The notes under the pieces: model-generated
The model's database searches: none
Seen by the model: only the letters and a program-made list of their open reading frames with translations
What the model was told of the DNA's origin: nothing
Source of the DNA: Ga0077555 sp963746315
GTDB taxonomy: Bacteria; Pseudomonadota; Alphaproteobacteria; Rhizobiales; Hyphomicrobiaceae
Assembly: GCA_963746315.1 (NCBI GenBank)
Contig: CAVVAR010000001.1
Span: 406,309-470,308, forward strand
Direction: 5' to 3'
Length of the DNA: 64,000 bases
Shown here: in pieces, positions 9,698 to 16,815 of the stretch
How positions within the stretch are numbered: position 1 is the stretch's first letter
Layout of the letters: each line of letters opens with the position of its first letter
Translations under genes and position numbers: made by a program

Positions 9698-10627
9698 CCG
9701 CCTTCGTCACATTTCTCAGCGAGAAGAGCGAACGCTACATCGAGCTGCGCCGTTCCCTCGGCTACACCTTCGACAAGCAAGCCGGCACGTTGCGGGCATT
9801 CGTGCATCACGTCGAGCGCTCCGGGCTCGATGGCCCCGCCACCCGGACGATGGCGCAGGGTTTCGTCCTGTCGTTTCGCGGCGCCGCCAACGGTCGCGCC
9901 ATTCGTCACGGCGTTCTCCGCCGCTTCTACGAGTACCTCGCCCTCTACGACGCCCGGACTGAGGCCTTGGAGCGCAAAGCGTTCCATCGGTCGAGGGCGA
10001 TCCCGCCGCCGCGCATCGTCAGCGACTCCGAGCTTGCGTCGCTCATCGAGGCATGCAGTGCCCTTTCGCCTGGGCTGCCTCTCATTGGCTGCACGATGGC
10101 GACGTTGATCGGGCTACTCGCGAGCACGGGGTTGCGATCAGGCGAGGCGCTCAGGTTGGATTGTGGCGATGTCGATCTCACCCGTGGGGTCATTCTCATT
10201 CGCAAGACCAAGTTTCGTAAGGATCGCCTGGTTCCTGTTCACCCAACGACACTGGCCGCTCTGCGCCGATACGTACGCGATCGCGACGCGGCGTTTCCCA
10301 GCGCCCGTGGATGCGGGCTTCTTTCTCAGCTCGCGAGGCTGTCGCCTCTCGGCGTCCGGCTTGCAATGCAACTTCGTAAAGGCCCGCAAGCACGCCGGTC
10401 TCGACGATGGCAAGCCTCTGCGACCGCACGATCTGAGGCATCGGTTCGCAGTGGAGAGGCTCAGGCTCTGGCACCAGCAGCGCGCGGACGTCCAAGCTTT
10501 GCTGCCGCTGCTCGCCACATATCTCGGCCACGCCAACTACAGCGACACGGCGTACTACCTGACCGGCTCATCAGATCTCCTCGCCGCCGCGGCCGAACGC
10601 GCCTTCACCGACGGGGGTGCGGCATGA
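9694..10627 (+). pseudogene. RIT tyrosine recombinase B, frameshifted
   Basis: The second recombinase of the trio is split between two frames. Frame 1 encodes the N-terminal domain and the first catalytic Arg (STGLRSGEALRLD) up to about 10310. The other frame encodes FFLSSRGCRL, the box HDLRHRFAVERL, YLGHANYSDTAYY with the catalytic Tyr, and the C terminus up to the stop at 10627. Going from one to the other requires skipping one base in the stretch 10290-10318 (around CCCAGCGCCCGTGG). Without the shift the first frame reads on into the third gene and yields a spurious fusion. It could be an inactivating mutation, a sequencing indel or, less likely, programmed frameshifting. Confidence 0.85.
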
Positions 10628-11631
10628 GCGAGCAACTTTGTCTGGCACCACTTCTGGAGTCGTACTTCCGTCGACGACTGGCCAAGCAGCGTAACGCCAC
10701 GCCTGCGACCATGGCCACCTATCGCGATGCCTTGCGCATGCTGATCCTCTTTGCCGCCGGTCGATTGGGCAAGGAGCCAGCGGCGCTGGAACTCGAGGAG
10801 CTCGATCGGGACCTCGTTCTCGCTTTTCTCGACGATCTGGAGGAGAAGCGGGGCAACTCCGTAGCAACGCGCAATGCCCGCCTTGCCGCTGTGCGATCCT
10901 TCTTCCATCACGTCGCAGCCGACGATCCCGCTGCGTTCGGCATCGCTCAACGCATCTTGGCCATCCCGACCAAGAGGGCCCACATCGAGGTGACGCACCA
11001 CCTCACCGATGCCGAGGTCGATGCCATTGTCGCCGCCCCTGATCAGACGACGCACCGAGGTCGACGCGATCGGGCTCTTCTGCTCTTCCTGGCGAGAACC
11101 GGCGCCCGCGTGTCCGAAGCAGTCTGCGTCAACGCGAGCGACCTCCACTTGCAGCGAGGGCGTCCGCAGGTGCTGCTGCACGGCAAGGGGCGGCGAGATC
11201 GTGTCGTTCCCATTCCTCGGGATCTGGTGCGATCACTGACGGAGCTGCTGAAGGAGCGTGGGCTCGGCTATCACGAGCTGCAGCCGATCTTCGTCGGTGC
11301 CCACGGCGAGCGTCTGACGCGCTTTGGAGCGACGCACGTCGTGCGGCGGGCCGTGGCCCGAGCGAAGTCGACAGCACCGAGCTTGGGCGGCAAGCCGATA
11401 TCACCGCACATCTTCCGGCATTCTCTCGCCATGAAGCTCCTCCGATCGGGCGTCGATCTCCTGACGATCCAGGCCTGGCTCGGCCATGCCCAGGTCGCCA
11501 CAACCCACCGCTATGCCGCCGCGGACGTCGAGATGATGCGGCGCGGTCTCGTAAAGGCGGGTGTCTCGAGTGATCGAAGTGCTCGCTTCCGACCGAAGGA
11601 TGCTGTCCTGCGGCTCCTGGAAAGCATCTGA
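10624..11631 (+). CDS. RIT tyrosine recombinase C
   Basis: A 335-residue tyrosine recombinase, last of the trio, starting MSEQLCLAPLLESYF, with its ATG overlapping the recombinase B stop (ATGA). Catalytic signatures are ARTGARVSEAVCV (Arg I), GKGRRDRVVPIP (Lys hairpin), HIFRHSLAMKLL (HxxR), WLGHAQVATTHRY (His and Tyr). It is full length and uninterrupted. The stop lies two bases before the right terminal repeat, showing how tightly the element is packed. Confidence 0.93.
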   Translation: MSEQLCLAPLLESYFRRRLAKQRNATPATMATYRDALRMLILFAAGRLGKEPAALELEELDRDLVLAFLDDLEEKRGNSVATRNARLAAVRSFFHHVAADDPAAFGIAQRILAIPTKRAHIEVTHHLTDAEVDAIVAAPDQTTHRGRRDRALLLFLARTGARVSEAVCVNASDLHLQRGRPQVLLHGKGRRDRVVPIPRDLVRSLTELLKERGLGYHELQPIFVGAHGERLTRFGATHVVRRAVARAKSTAPSLGGKPISPHIFRHSLAMKLLRSGVDLLTIQAWLGHAQVATTHRYAAADVEMMRRGLVKAGVSSDRSARFRPKDAVLRLLESI

Positions 11632-11633
11632 GA

Positions 11634-11716
11634 TTATGTGGCGGGGAAAGCCGAGCGTCGCCCGTCCCCGCACGGCCTTCGGTCGCCTCCGCCACATAAC
11701 GACAGCCGCCACATAA
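11634..11716 (-). repeat. RIT right terminal inverted repeat
   Basis: This is the reverse complement of the left 83-bp end, with the same three-copy arrangement of TTATGTGGCGG: 11634-11644 on the plus strand, and 11689-11699 and 11706-11716 on the minus strand. The outermost ten or so bases are identical to those at the left end. Confidence 0.9.
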
Positions 11717-11719
11717 GAA

Positions 11720-11833
11720 TGGATCACGGCCGAGCGTCTCCTGCACCTGCAGCGCCAGCCCGTTCATGCCGCGCCGCATGTCGGTGCGCCCGACCGAGAG
11801 CCACACGCGCACGCCCGACGGCACCGGGATCAT
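11720..11833 (-). pseudogene. tnpB: IS66 TnpB, 5' fragment (right copy)
   Basis: On the minus strand the 5' part of a second IS66 tnpB starts at ATG 11833 (MIPVPSGVRVWLSVGRTDMR) and stops at the RIT right end after LGRDPF, the same residue at which the left copy is broken. Base identity with the left copy is high but clearly not complete (for example VPSGVRVWLSVGR against VPSDVRVWLAVGK), so these are two different IS66 copies. Confidence 0.88.
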
Positions 11834-12217
11834 CGCTTCCTCAGCACGTCGAGAACGCGCTTCAAAGCACGGCCGTCGAAGCTCGATCCTACGCGGATAC
11901 GGCAATCGCCGCCGACCTCGATCTCGATGGTGTCCGAATCGAGCGGGCGTCGGTCGCGTGGCGCCCTCTCGCTCCGGCTCTGAGATTATCGTCACAGGAA
12001 CGAGCCCGCACGACGACGACCCTGGGGTCGGCGAACCCGACTTCTCCGCCAGCCGGCGCCAGCGGAAGACCTGGTTGGCATTGACGTCGTACTGGCGCGC
12101 CACGATCGAGACCGACGATCCAGGCAGGTACGTCGCCGCCACGATCTCGCGCTTCAGCGCCGCTGGCCAGCGCTTGTTCCGACGTCGCTTCGGGCCATTT
12201 GTGTCCACATCCGGCAT
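11830..12217 (-). pseudogene. tnpA: IS66 TnpA (right copy), frameshifted
   Basis: The N-terminal helix-turn-helix half is intact (RRRNKRWPAALKREIVAATY, VARQYDVNANQVFRWRR). The C-terminal part expected after TRPTPARF (an IEIEVGGDCRIRVGSSFDGR-type stretch and RKR end) is found in the neighbouring frame, so one base has been lost or gained near 11945. The stop overlaps the tnpB ATG, as in the left copy. The start is the ATG at 12217 or 12226. Confidence 0.8.
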
Positions 12218-12310
12218 TGTGGGCACTTCCTCACTCGCGTTGATCCAAGACGAGCGTGGAAGACTTGATCAGGGATCAAGCCCCGACAAGGCGGTGCCCA
12301 CCGGAGGAAG

Positions 12311-12409
12311 ACGCTTCTCTTGGGCCACACCAAGATAGAGAGCACCGTTCGCTACCTTGGCGTCGAGATCGACGACGCCATTGAGATTGCGGAGAAAATC
12401 GACGTCTGA
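12311..12409 (+). pseudogene. Tyrosine recombinase C-terminal remnant
   Basis: A 33-codon scrap reads TLLLGHTKIESTVRYLGVEI and ends EIAEKIDV before the TGA at 12407. The LGHTKIESTVRYLGVE pattern is the last catalytic block (His and Tyr) of a phage-type integrase, of the group often annotated 'tyrosine-type recombinase/integrase' in alphaproteobacteria. Everything upstream has been replaced by the IS66/RIT structure. Confidence 0.7.
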
Positions 12410-12415
12410 AGTACC

Positions 12416-12441
12416 CGGGCAGAGCTGTCGCGCTCTGCCCG
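12416..12441 (+). terminator. Perfect 10-bp hairpin after integrase remnant
   Basis: CGGGCAGAGC (12416-12425) and GCTCTGCCCG (12432-12441) form a perfect stem with a 6-base loop, 7 bases after the integrase stop. No T-run follows, so it would be a weak intrinsic terminator. It may instead be a structural relic of the lost element's end. Confidence 0.55.
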
Positions 12442-12477
12442 AGCACGCAGGGAGAAGTCGGGCCATGTACGGACGTC

Positions 12478-12743
12478 CTGAGACACGGACGATCAGACGG
12501 CATGTGCTTTCTGTGCAAAACGAGTCGGTTGTCGTCGCGGCAAAAATCGCTGCGGCGCAGCACGTCCGTGCTGAATTTCTGCGTCAGCCGACTTGCTTTC
12601 GACCCTACCGGATCGGTTGGCAGCCAGTCGCCGATTTGTATCCGGCCTCGTCGTGGAGCGCTCACCACTGGCTTGGGGCCACGATGGATGTCAGCGCGCA
12701 ATAGGTCTGATTAGCGGCTAGGCCAAGAGGGCCAAATGGGTCA
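12478..12743. repeat. Degenerate dispersed repeat, about 265 bp
   Basis: This non-coding stretch is related to two other places in the window. 12485-12605 resembles the reverse complement of 18735-18842 (shared start ACGGACGATCAGAC). 12637-12743 resembles 52805-52909 in direct orientation (shared TGTATCCGGCCTCGT, GATGGAT-TCAGCGCGCA, GGTCTGATTA and CCAAATGGGTCA). The copies have diverged markedly. I see no gene in 12442-12920. Confidence 0.55.
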
Positions 12744-12920
12744 TCTGGAGTGATGGCCGCGCGTCGCGTGTCGGTCAGATGGAAAATTACTGCATTGGAC
12801 TCTTGCTGCCGCGCGAGAGGAAGAGCGTGGAGCCGATCGCGGCCGAAATGCCTTGCGCGAGGCTTCAGCGGATGCCTACGCTATGCTGAAATAGTATCAA
12901 GTACTGACGAGGATCGCTCA

Positions 12921-13688
12921 ATGGAGATTGTTGAAGTGCGGGGCACTCCCGTGCAACTTTTCAGCGCGGGCTCCGGTCCTCCCTTACTCTATCTGCACGC
13001 CGAGCAGCTCTTCGCTCAGACCGTGCCACACCTTGACGCGCTGGCACGTCATTGGCAGGTGATCGCGCCGCGTCACCCTGGCTTCAGCGCTTTGCCACTG
13101 CCGACGACGTTTCGAACGGTCGATGATATCGCATACCTGTATCTCGATCTTCTCGAGCAACTCGATGTGAAAAATGCCGTTCTCGTCGGTGCGTCCTTCG
13201 GCGGTTGGGTTGCCCTCGAGATGGCCGTCCGCAACACGAGTCGGATCACCAAACTCGTGCTCGTCTCCTCCGTTGGGTTGAAACTCTCCGGGCGCGAGGA
13301 GCGGGATTTTGCCGATCTCTTCTACCTGCCCGAGGCTAAGCTCTACCAAACGGTGATGGCCGACGCCGAGCGTTGGGCACCGCGCTACGACAAGCTCGAT
13401 GTCGAAGCTGTCGAGGCCATTGCGCGAGAGCGGCAGGCGACCGCCTTCTACGGCTGGAAGCCTTATCTGCACAAGCCCGGCCTAGAGAGCTGGCTGCACC
13501 GCGTGGACGTTCCGACGCTCGTGCTCTGGGGCGAGGAGGACAGGTTCGTGGCGCCATCCTATGGGCGCAAGCTCGCCGGCCTCCTGCCGGCCGCCGAGTT
13601 TCGCACGGTCGCAGGCGCCGGCCATTATCCCCACATCGAGCGATCGGGCCAGGTCGTCGCAGCGATAGAAGCCTTCGCCGGTCGCTGA
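12921..13688 (+). CDS. Alpha/beta-hydrolase fold protein
   Basis: A 255-residue alpha/beta hydrolase starting MEIVEVRGTPVQLFSAGSG. The oxyanion region reads PPLLYLHAEQ, the nucleophile elbow is GASFGGW (GxSxG), the acid lies in WGEEDRFV and the catalytic His in GAGHYPH. It is a typical small-molecule esterase, lactonase or C-C hydrolase of the MhpC/haloalkane-like group. The start at 12921 is used because homology begins there. The luciferase-like oxidoreductase follows 53 bases downstream, so the two probably act in one degradation pathway of an organic acid or ring compound imported by the binding proteins behind them. Confidence 0.9.
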   Translation: MEIVEVRGTPVQLFSAGSGPPLLYLHAEQLFAQTVPHLDALARHWQVIAPRHPGFSALPLPTTFRTVDDIAYLYLDLLEQLDVKNAVLVGASFGGWVALEMAVRNTSRITKLVLVSSVGLKLSGREERDFADLFYLPEAKLYQTVMADAERWAPRYDKLDVEAVEAIARERQATAFYGWKPYLHKPGLESWLHRVDVPTLVLWGEEDRFVAPSYGRKLAGLLPAAEFRTVAGAGHYPHIERSGQVVAAIEAFAGR

Positions 13689-13741
13689 GCGCGGCCTTCC
13701 CGGATGCTCGCGCCCCTTGCGGCGCATCGAGGAATGAACCC

Positions 13742-14920
13742 ATGCAGGTCTGGCACTTCAGTGAGATGGCCTATCACCCCGGCTGGCAGGAGCTGGGAGA
13801 TCAGTTGCGCAATGTGATCCCGAGCAGGGTTTGCGACCCGAAGATCGCGGCCGACCTCTATCACCGCTACTTGGATGAGTGGGCGCTGTGCGACGAGCTT
13901 GGCCTCAACATCATGACGAACGAGCACCATACGACGGCAACCTGCATCGACTCTGTCGTCACTATCCCGATGGCGATACTGGCGCGTGAGACAAAGAAGG
14001 TCCGCCTTCTCTGCCTCGGGATGCCCATCGGTAACCGCATGGATGCAGTGCGCGTTGCCGAGGAGTACTCGATGCTCGACGTCATCTCGCGCGGCCGCAT
14101 CGAGATGGGTTTCGTGAAAGGCGCTCCGTTCGAGGTCACGCCCGCTAACTCCAATCCTGCGACGCTCACGGAGCGGTTCTGGGAGGCGCACGACCTCATC
14201 CTGAAGGCGATGACGACGCACGACGGGCCGTTCAACTGGGAAGGCAAGCATTTCCATTATCGCCAGGTGAACGTCTGGCCCCGACCCTACCAGCAGCCGC
14301 ATCCTCCCGTATGGCTCACCGTCAACAGCCCCGAGTTGGCCTACATCGGCGGCCAGAAGGGCTATGTCATCGGCGTGCTCAACAGCGGGTACCAGCGGAC
14401 ACCGGGTATTTTTGAGGCCTATCGAAAGGGTGCCACCGAGATGGGGCGGACGGCGCAGCTGGACCGCCTCGCCTACATGGCGATGATCGGTGTCGGCCGG
14501 ACCCGGGAGGAAGGCTATCGCCGCGCCGACCAGGTACTCGATTACAGCCGCACGTCGCGAAGGGTCGGTGCGCAGTTTGCGTTTCCGCCCGGCTACCAGG
14601 CGCCGCAGGCACTGGCCCAGGCCTTCCGCATGCCAGGCTTCGGCACAGGTGTCGCAATGCGCAATATGACGTTGCGCAACGGCAAACAGGCCGACGTGTT
14701 CGAGGCCTCCGTCGACGAGTTCATCGATGCAGGCATCTGTTTCGCGGGGACCCCCGATGACGTCTTCAGCCAGATGAAGGCATTCTACGACCACGTCGGT
14801 GGCTTCGGTCATTTGCTCATGATGGCGCAGGGTGGCCACATCACGCACGAGGATACCGTCGATAATCTGACGCTCTTCTCGAAAGAGGTGCTGCCGCGGC
14901 TCGCTGAGCTGGCGCGATAG
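13742..14920 (+). CDS. LLM-class flavin-dependent oxidoreductase
   Basis: A 392-residue luciferase-like monooxygenase (bacterial luciferase superfamily TIM barrel, reduced FMN or F420 cofactor). Recognisable pieces are the start MQVWHFSEMAYHP, the loop NEHHTTATCIDS, the segment EEYSMLDVISRGRIEMGFVKG (the family's 'D-SxGRxxxGxgxG' region) and the C-terminal AGTPDDVFSQMKAFYDHVGGFGH (substrate/flavin region). It is full length. The position between an alpha/beta hydrolase and two solute-binding proteins suggests oxidative breakdown of an imported substrate. A partner flavin reductase is not adjacent; one such gene, truncated, lies at 48.5 kb. Confidence 0.92.
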   Translation: MQVWHFSEMAYHPGWQELGDQLRNVIPSRVCDPKIAADLYHRYLDEWALCDELGLNIMTNEHHTTATCIDSVVTIPMAILARETKKVRLLCLGMPIGNRMDAVRVAEEYSMLDVISRGRIEMGFVKGAPFEVTPANSNPATLTERFWEAHDLILKAMTTHDGPFNWEGKHFHYRQVNVWPRPYQQPHPPVWLTVNSPELAYIGGQKGYVIGVLNSGYQRTPGIFEAYRKGATEMGRTAQLDRLAYMAMIGVGRTREEGYRRADQVLDYSRTSRRVGAQFAFPPGYQAPQALAQAFRMPGFGTGVAMRNMTLRNGKQADVFEASVDEFIDAGICFAGTPDDVFSQMKAFYDHVGGFGHLLMMAQGGHITHEDTVDNLTLFSKEVLPRLAELAR

Positions 14921-14930
14921 TGTTCGAGCA

Positions 14931-14975
14931 CCGGAAACCCGCCTGCAAGCGGCAAAACGCGGGGGCAGCTTCCGG
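14931..14975 (+). terminator. Stem-loop after the monooxygenase gene
   Basis: CCGGAA (14931-14936) pairs with TTCCGG (14970-14975), and inside it CCCGC pairs with GCGGG, ten bases after the gene's stop. This could end the hydrolase-monooxygenase transcript. There is no T-tract, so it is only a candidate. Confidence 0.45.
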
Positions 14976-15150
14976 CCATTCTCTTGAGCGAGGCGGCGAC
15001 AAGCCTCGAAAAAGAAAGTTTTGACGGTCCCTTGGTCAGCGACGGACTGGCGTCGTTGGTCCGCCCATAGCGTCAACGTGCTGGCCACGTGGCGAGGTGG
15101 TCGAGAAAAAAGAAAATCGGGGGAGAAGCGCTCAGCTGAGGAGGCGTAGC

Positions 15151-16746
15151 ATGTTGCGTGAAGTCTTGAGCCTTTCGCTTGCTGTCGGAATTGCGGCTTT
15201 CGGTTTCCCGGAGGCGGCATCGGGCGAAAAACGTGGCGGCATTCTCCGCGTCTACAGCCTCGGCAATGCACCGTCCGGATCGATGCACGAGGAAGGCACC
15301 ATCGCCACAGTTGAGCCGTTCAGCGGCATCTATAACAACCTCATCATGTTCGATCCGGCCTCGAAGCAGAATCGGCCAGACCGGATCGTTCCCGACCTCG
15401 CGACGGAATGGTCGTGGAGCGAGGACCGCACGAAGCTGACCTTCAAATTGCGTCAGGGCGTGAAATGGCACGATGGCAAGCCGTTCACTGCCGCAGACGT
15501 CAAATGCACGTTCGACGCCGTTGCCGGCCGCCGCGACATCGGCATGAAAAAGAACCCGCGCAAAGGCTGGTATTTCAACCTGACCGACGTGACAACGAAC
15601 GGCGATCAGGAGGTCACGTTCCATCTCGGCCGGGCGCAGCCGTCGTTGCTGATGATGCTCGCCAGCAACGTCTCGCCCGTCTATCCGTGCCACGTCTCCG
15701 GACGCGACATGCGCGTGAAGCCGATCGGCACGGGGCCCTTCCGGCTTGTCGAGTTCAAGCCGAACGACAAGATCGTGGTCACACGCAACCCTGACTACTG
15801 GAAGCCGGGACTCCCGTTTCTCGACGGCATCGAGTGGAAAATCATCCCGAACCGCTCAACTCGCGTTCTCGCCTTCGTCGCCGGCAATTTCGACAAGACG
15901 TTTTCGCAGGACGTGACCATTCCGCTCCTGAAGGACATCAAGATTCAGAAGCCGGACACCTATTGCGAGGCCAATCCCTTCAACATCCAGGGGCAACTCC
16001 TGATCAACCGCGAGTCCGCGCCCTTCGACAACGAGAAGATTCGCCGTGCGATGATGCTGACCATCGACCGGCAGGCCTTCATCGACATCCTGAGCGAGGG
16101 GAAGGACCTGATCGGTGGGTTCATGCTGGCGCGCCCCGAAGGCTTCTGGGGTCTCGATGCCGACCGGTTGAAGGATGTGCCCGGCTTCGGTCGCGACGTC
16201 GAGAATAACAGGGCCGAGGCGAAGCGGATCATGAGCGAGCTCGGCTACGGGCCCGATAAGCCGCTGGCCATCAAGGTCGGGACGCGCGACCTCGCGATCT
16301 ATCGCGACCCGGCTGTCATCCTGATCGACCACCTGAAGCATGCCTATATCAAGGGCGAGCTCGAGGTCATCGAGACGAGCCTCTGGTACACGCGCCTTGC
16401 GCAGAAGAGCTTCCAGGTCGCGATGAATATCGGCGGCTCGGCGACGGACGACCCGGACATCACCTTCTACGAGCACTTCTCGTGCGGCTCCGAGAGAAAC
16501 TATACGAACTATTGCAACAAAGAGATGCAGGCCCGTTTCGAGCAGCAGTCGCTGATGACGGATGTCGATAAGCGCAGGGTGGCCGTACAAGAGATCGATT
16601 TGGCGCTGCAGCGCGAAGGGGCACGCTCGACCATCTATCAGCTCCGGACGGCAACCTGCTGGCACCCCTATGTCAAGGGAATCACGCTGCAGCAGAACTC
16701 GCAATATAACCATTGGCGCCTGGAGAATGCCTGGCTCGACAAATAG
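15151..16746 (+). CDS. ABC transporter substrate-binding protein, family 5 (first)
   Basis: A 531-residue periplasmic binding protein of the peptide/nickel/opine type (SBP_bac_5). A signal peptide covers residues 1 to about 24 (LSLSLAVGIAAFGFPEAASG), then the mature part starts KRGGILRVYSLGNAP. Family landmarks are PDLATEWSWSEDRTKLTFKL, GVKWHDGKPFTAADV and the lobe II RRAMMLTIDRQAF. The ATG at 15151 is preceded by GAGGAGGCG; an in-frame ATG at 15097 would spoil the signal peptide. A close paralogue follows 69 bases later (both have an HEEGTIAT/HEEATIST block). No permease or ATPase is adjacent. The cognate membrane parts may be those at 29.6-33.6 kb. Confidence 0.92.
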   Translation: MLREVLSLSLAVGIAAFGFPEAASGEKRGGILRVYSLGNAPSGSMHEEGTIATVEPFSGIYNNLIMFDPASKQNRPDRIVPDLATEWSWSEDRTKLTFKLRQGVKWHDGKPFTAADVKCTFDAVAGRRDIGMKKNPRKGWYFNLTDVTTNGDQEVTFHLGRAQPSLLMMLASNVSPVYPCHVSGRDMRVKPIGTGPFRLVEFKPNDKIVVTRNPDYWKPGLPFLDGIEWKIIPNRSTRVLAFVAGNFDKTFSQDVTIPLLKDIKIQKPDTYCEANPFNIQGQLLINRESAPFDNEKIRRAMMLTIDRQAFIDILSEGKDLIGGFMLARPEGFWGLDADRLKDVPGFGRDVENNRAEAKRIMSELGYGPDKPLAIKVGTRDLAIYRDPAVILIDHLKHAYIKGELEVIETSLWYTRLAQKSFQVAMNIGGSATDDPDITFYEHFSCGSERNYTNYCNKEMQARFEQQSLMTDVDKRRVAVQEIDLALQREGARSTIYQLRTATCWHPYVKGITLQQNSQYNHWRLENAWLDK

Positions 16747-16815
16747 CTGCGCCCGGATCTGGCGCTAACAAAGTACGACATAAAAGTCCGACGCTCAAAA
16801 ACAAACGAGGACCGT

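Larger units (their letters stand above)
8316..11716 (+). mobile_element. RIT (recombinase-in-trio) element
   Basis: Three consecutive, overlapping tyrosine recombinase genes on one strand, bounded by 83-bp inverted repeats, is the definition of a RIT element. The genes overlap by ATGA (9694-9697 and 10624-10627). Both ends sit at the same place in two different tnpB copies of IS66, directly after the codons for DPF. The element appears intact except for a frameshift in the second recombinase. RIT elements are known in many Proteobacteria, but their transposition mechanism is poorly understood. Confidence 0.88.

Noticed and set aside
9694..11631. A 645-residue fused double recombinase
   Set aside because: The continuous frame results from a frameshift in recombinase B that reads into recombinase C; the catalytic boxes of B are in the other frame, so the fusion is treated as spurious.
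12311..12409. A tRNA-linked att site next to the integrase remnant
   Set aside because: I found no tRNA gene or fragment nearby and no matching direct repeat on the other side.
13625..15271. 548-codon minus-strand frame opposite the luciferase-like gene
   Set aside because: The plus strand encodes a full-length, well-conserved flavin oxidoreductase; the antisense translation is His/Arg/Asp-rich and matches nothing.
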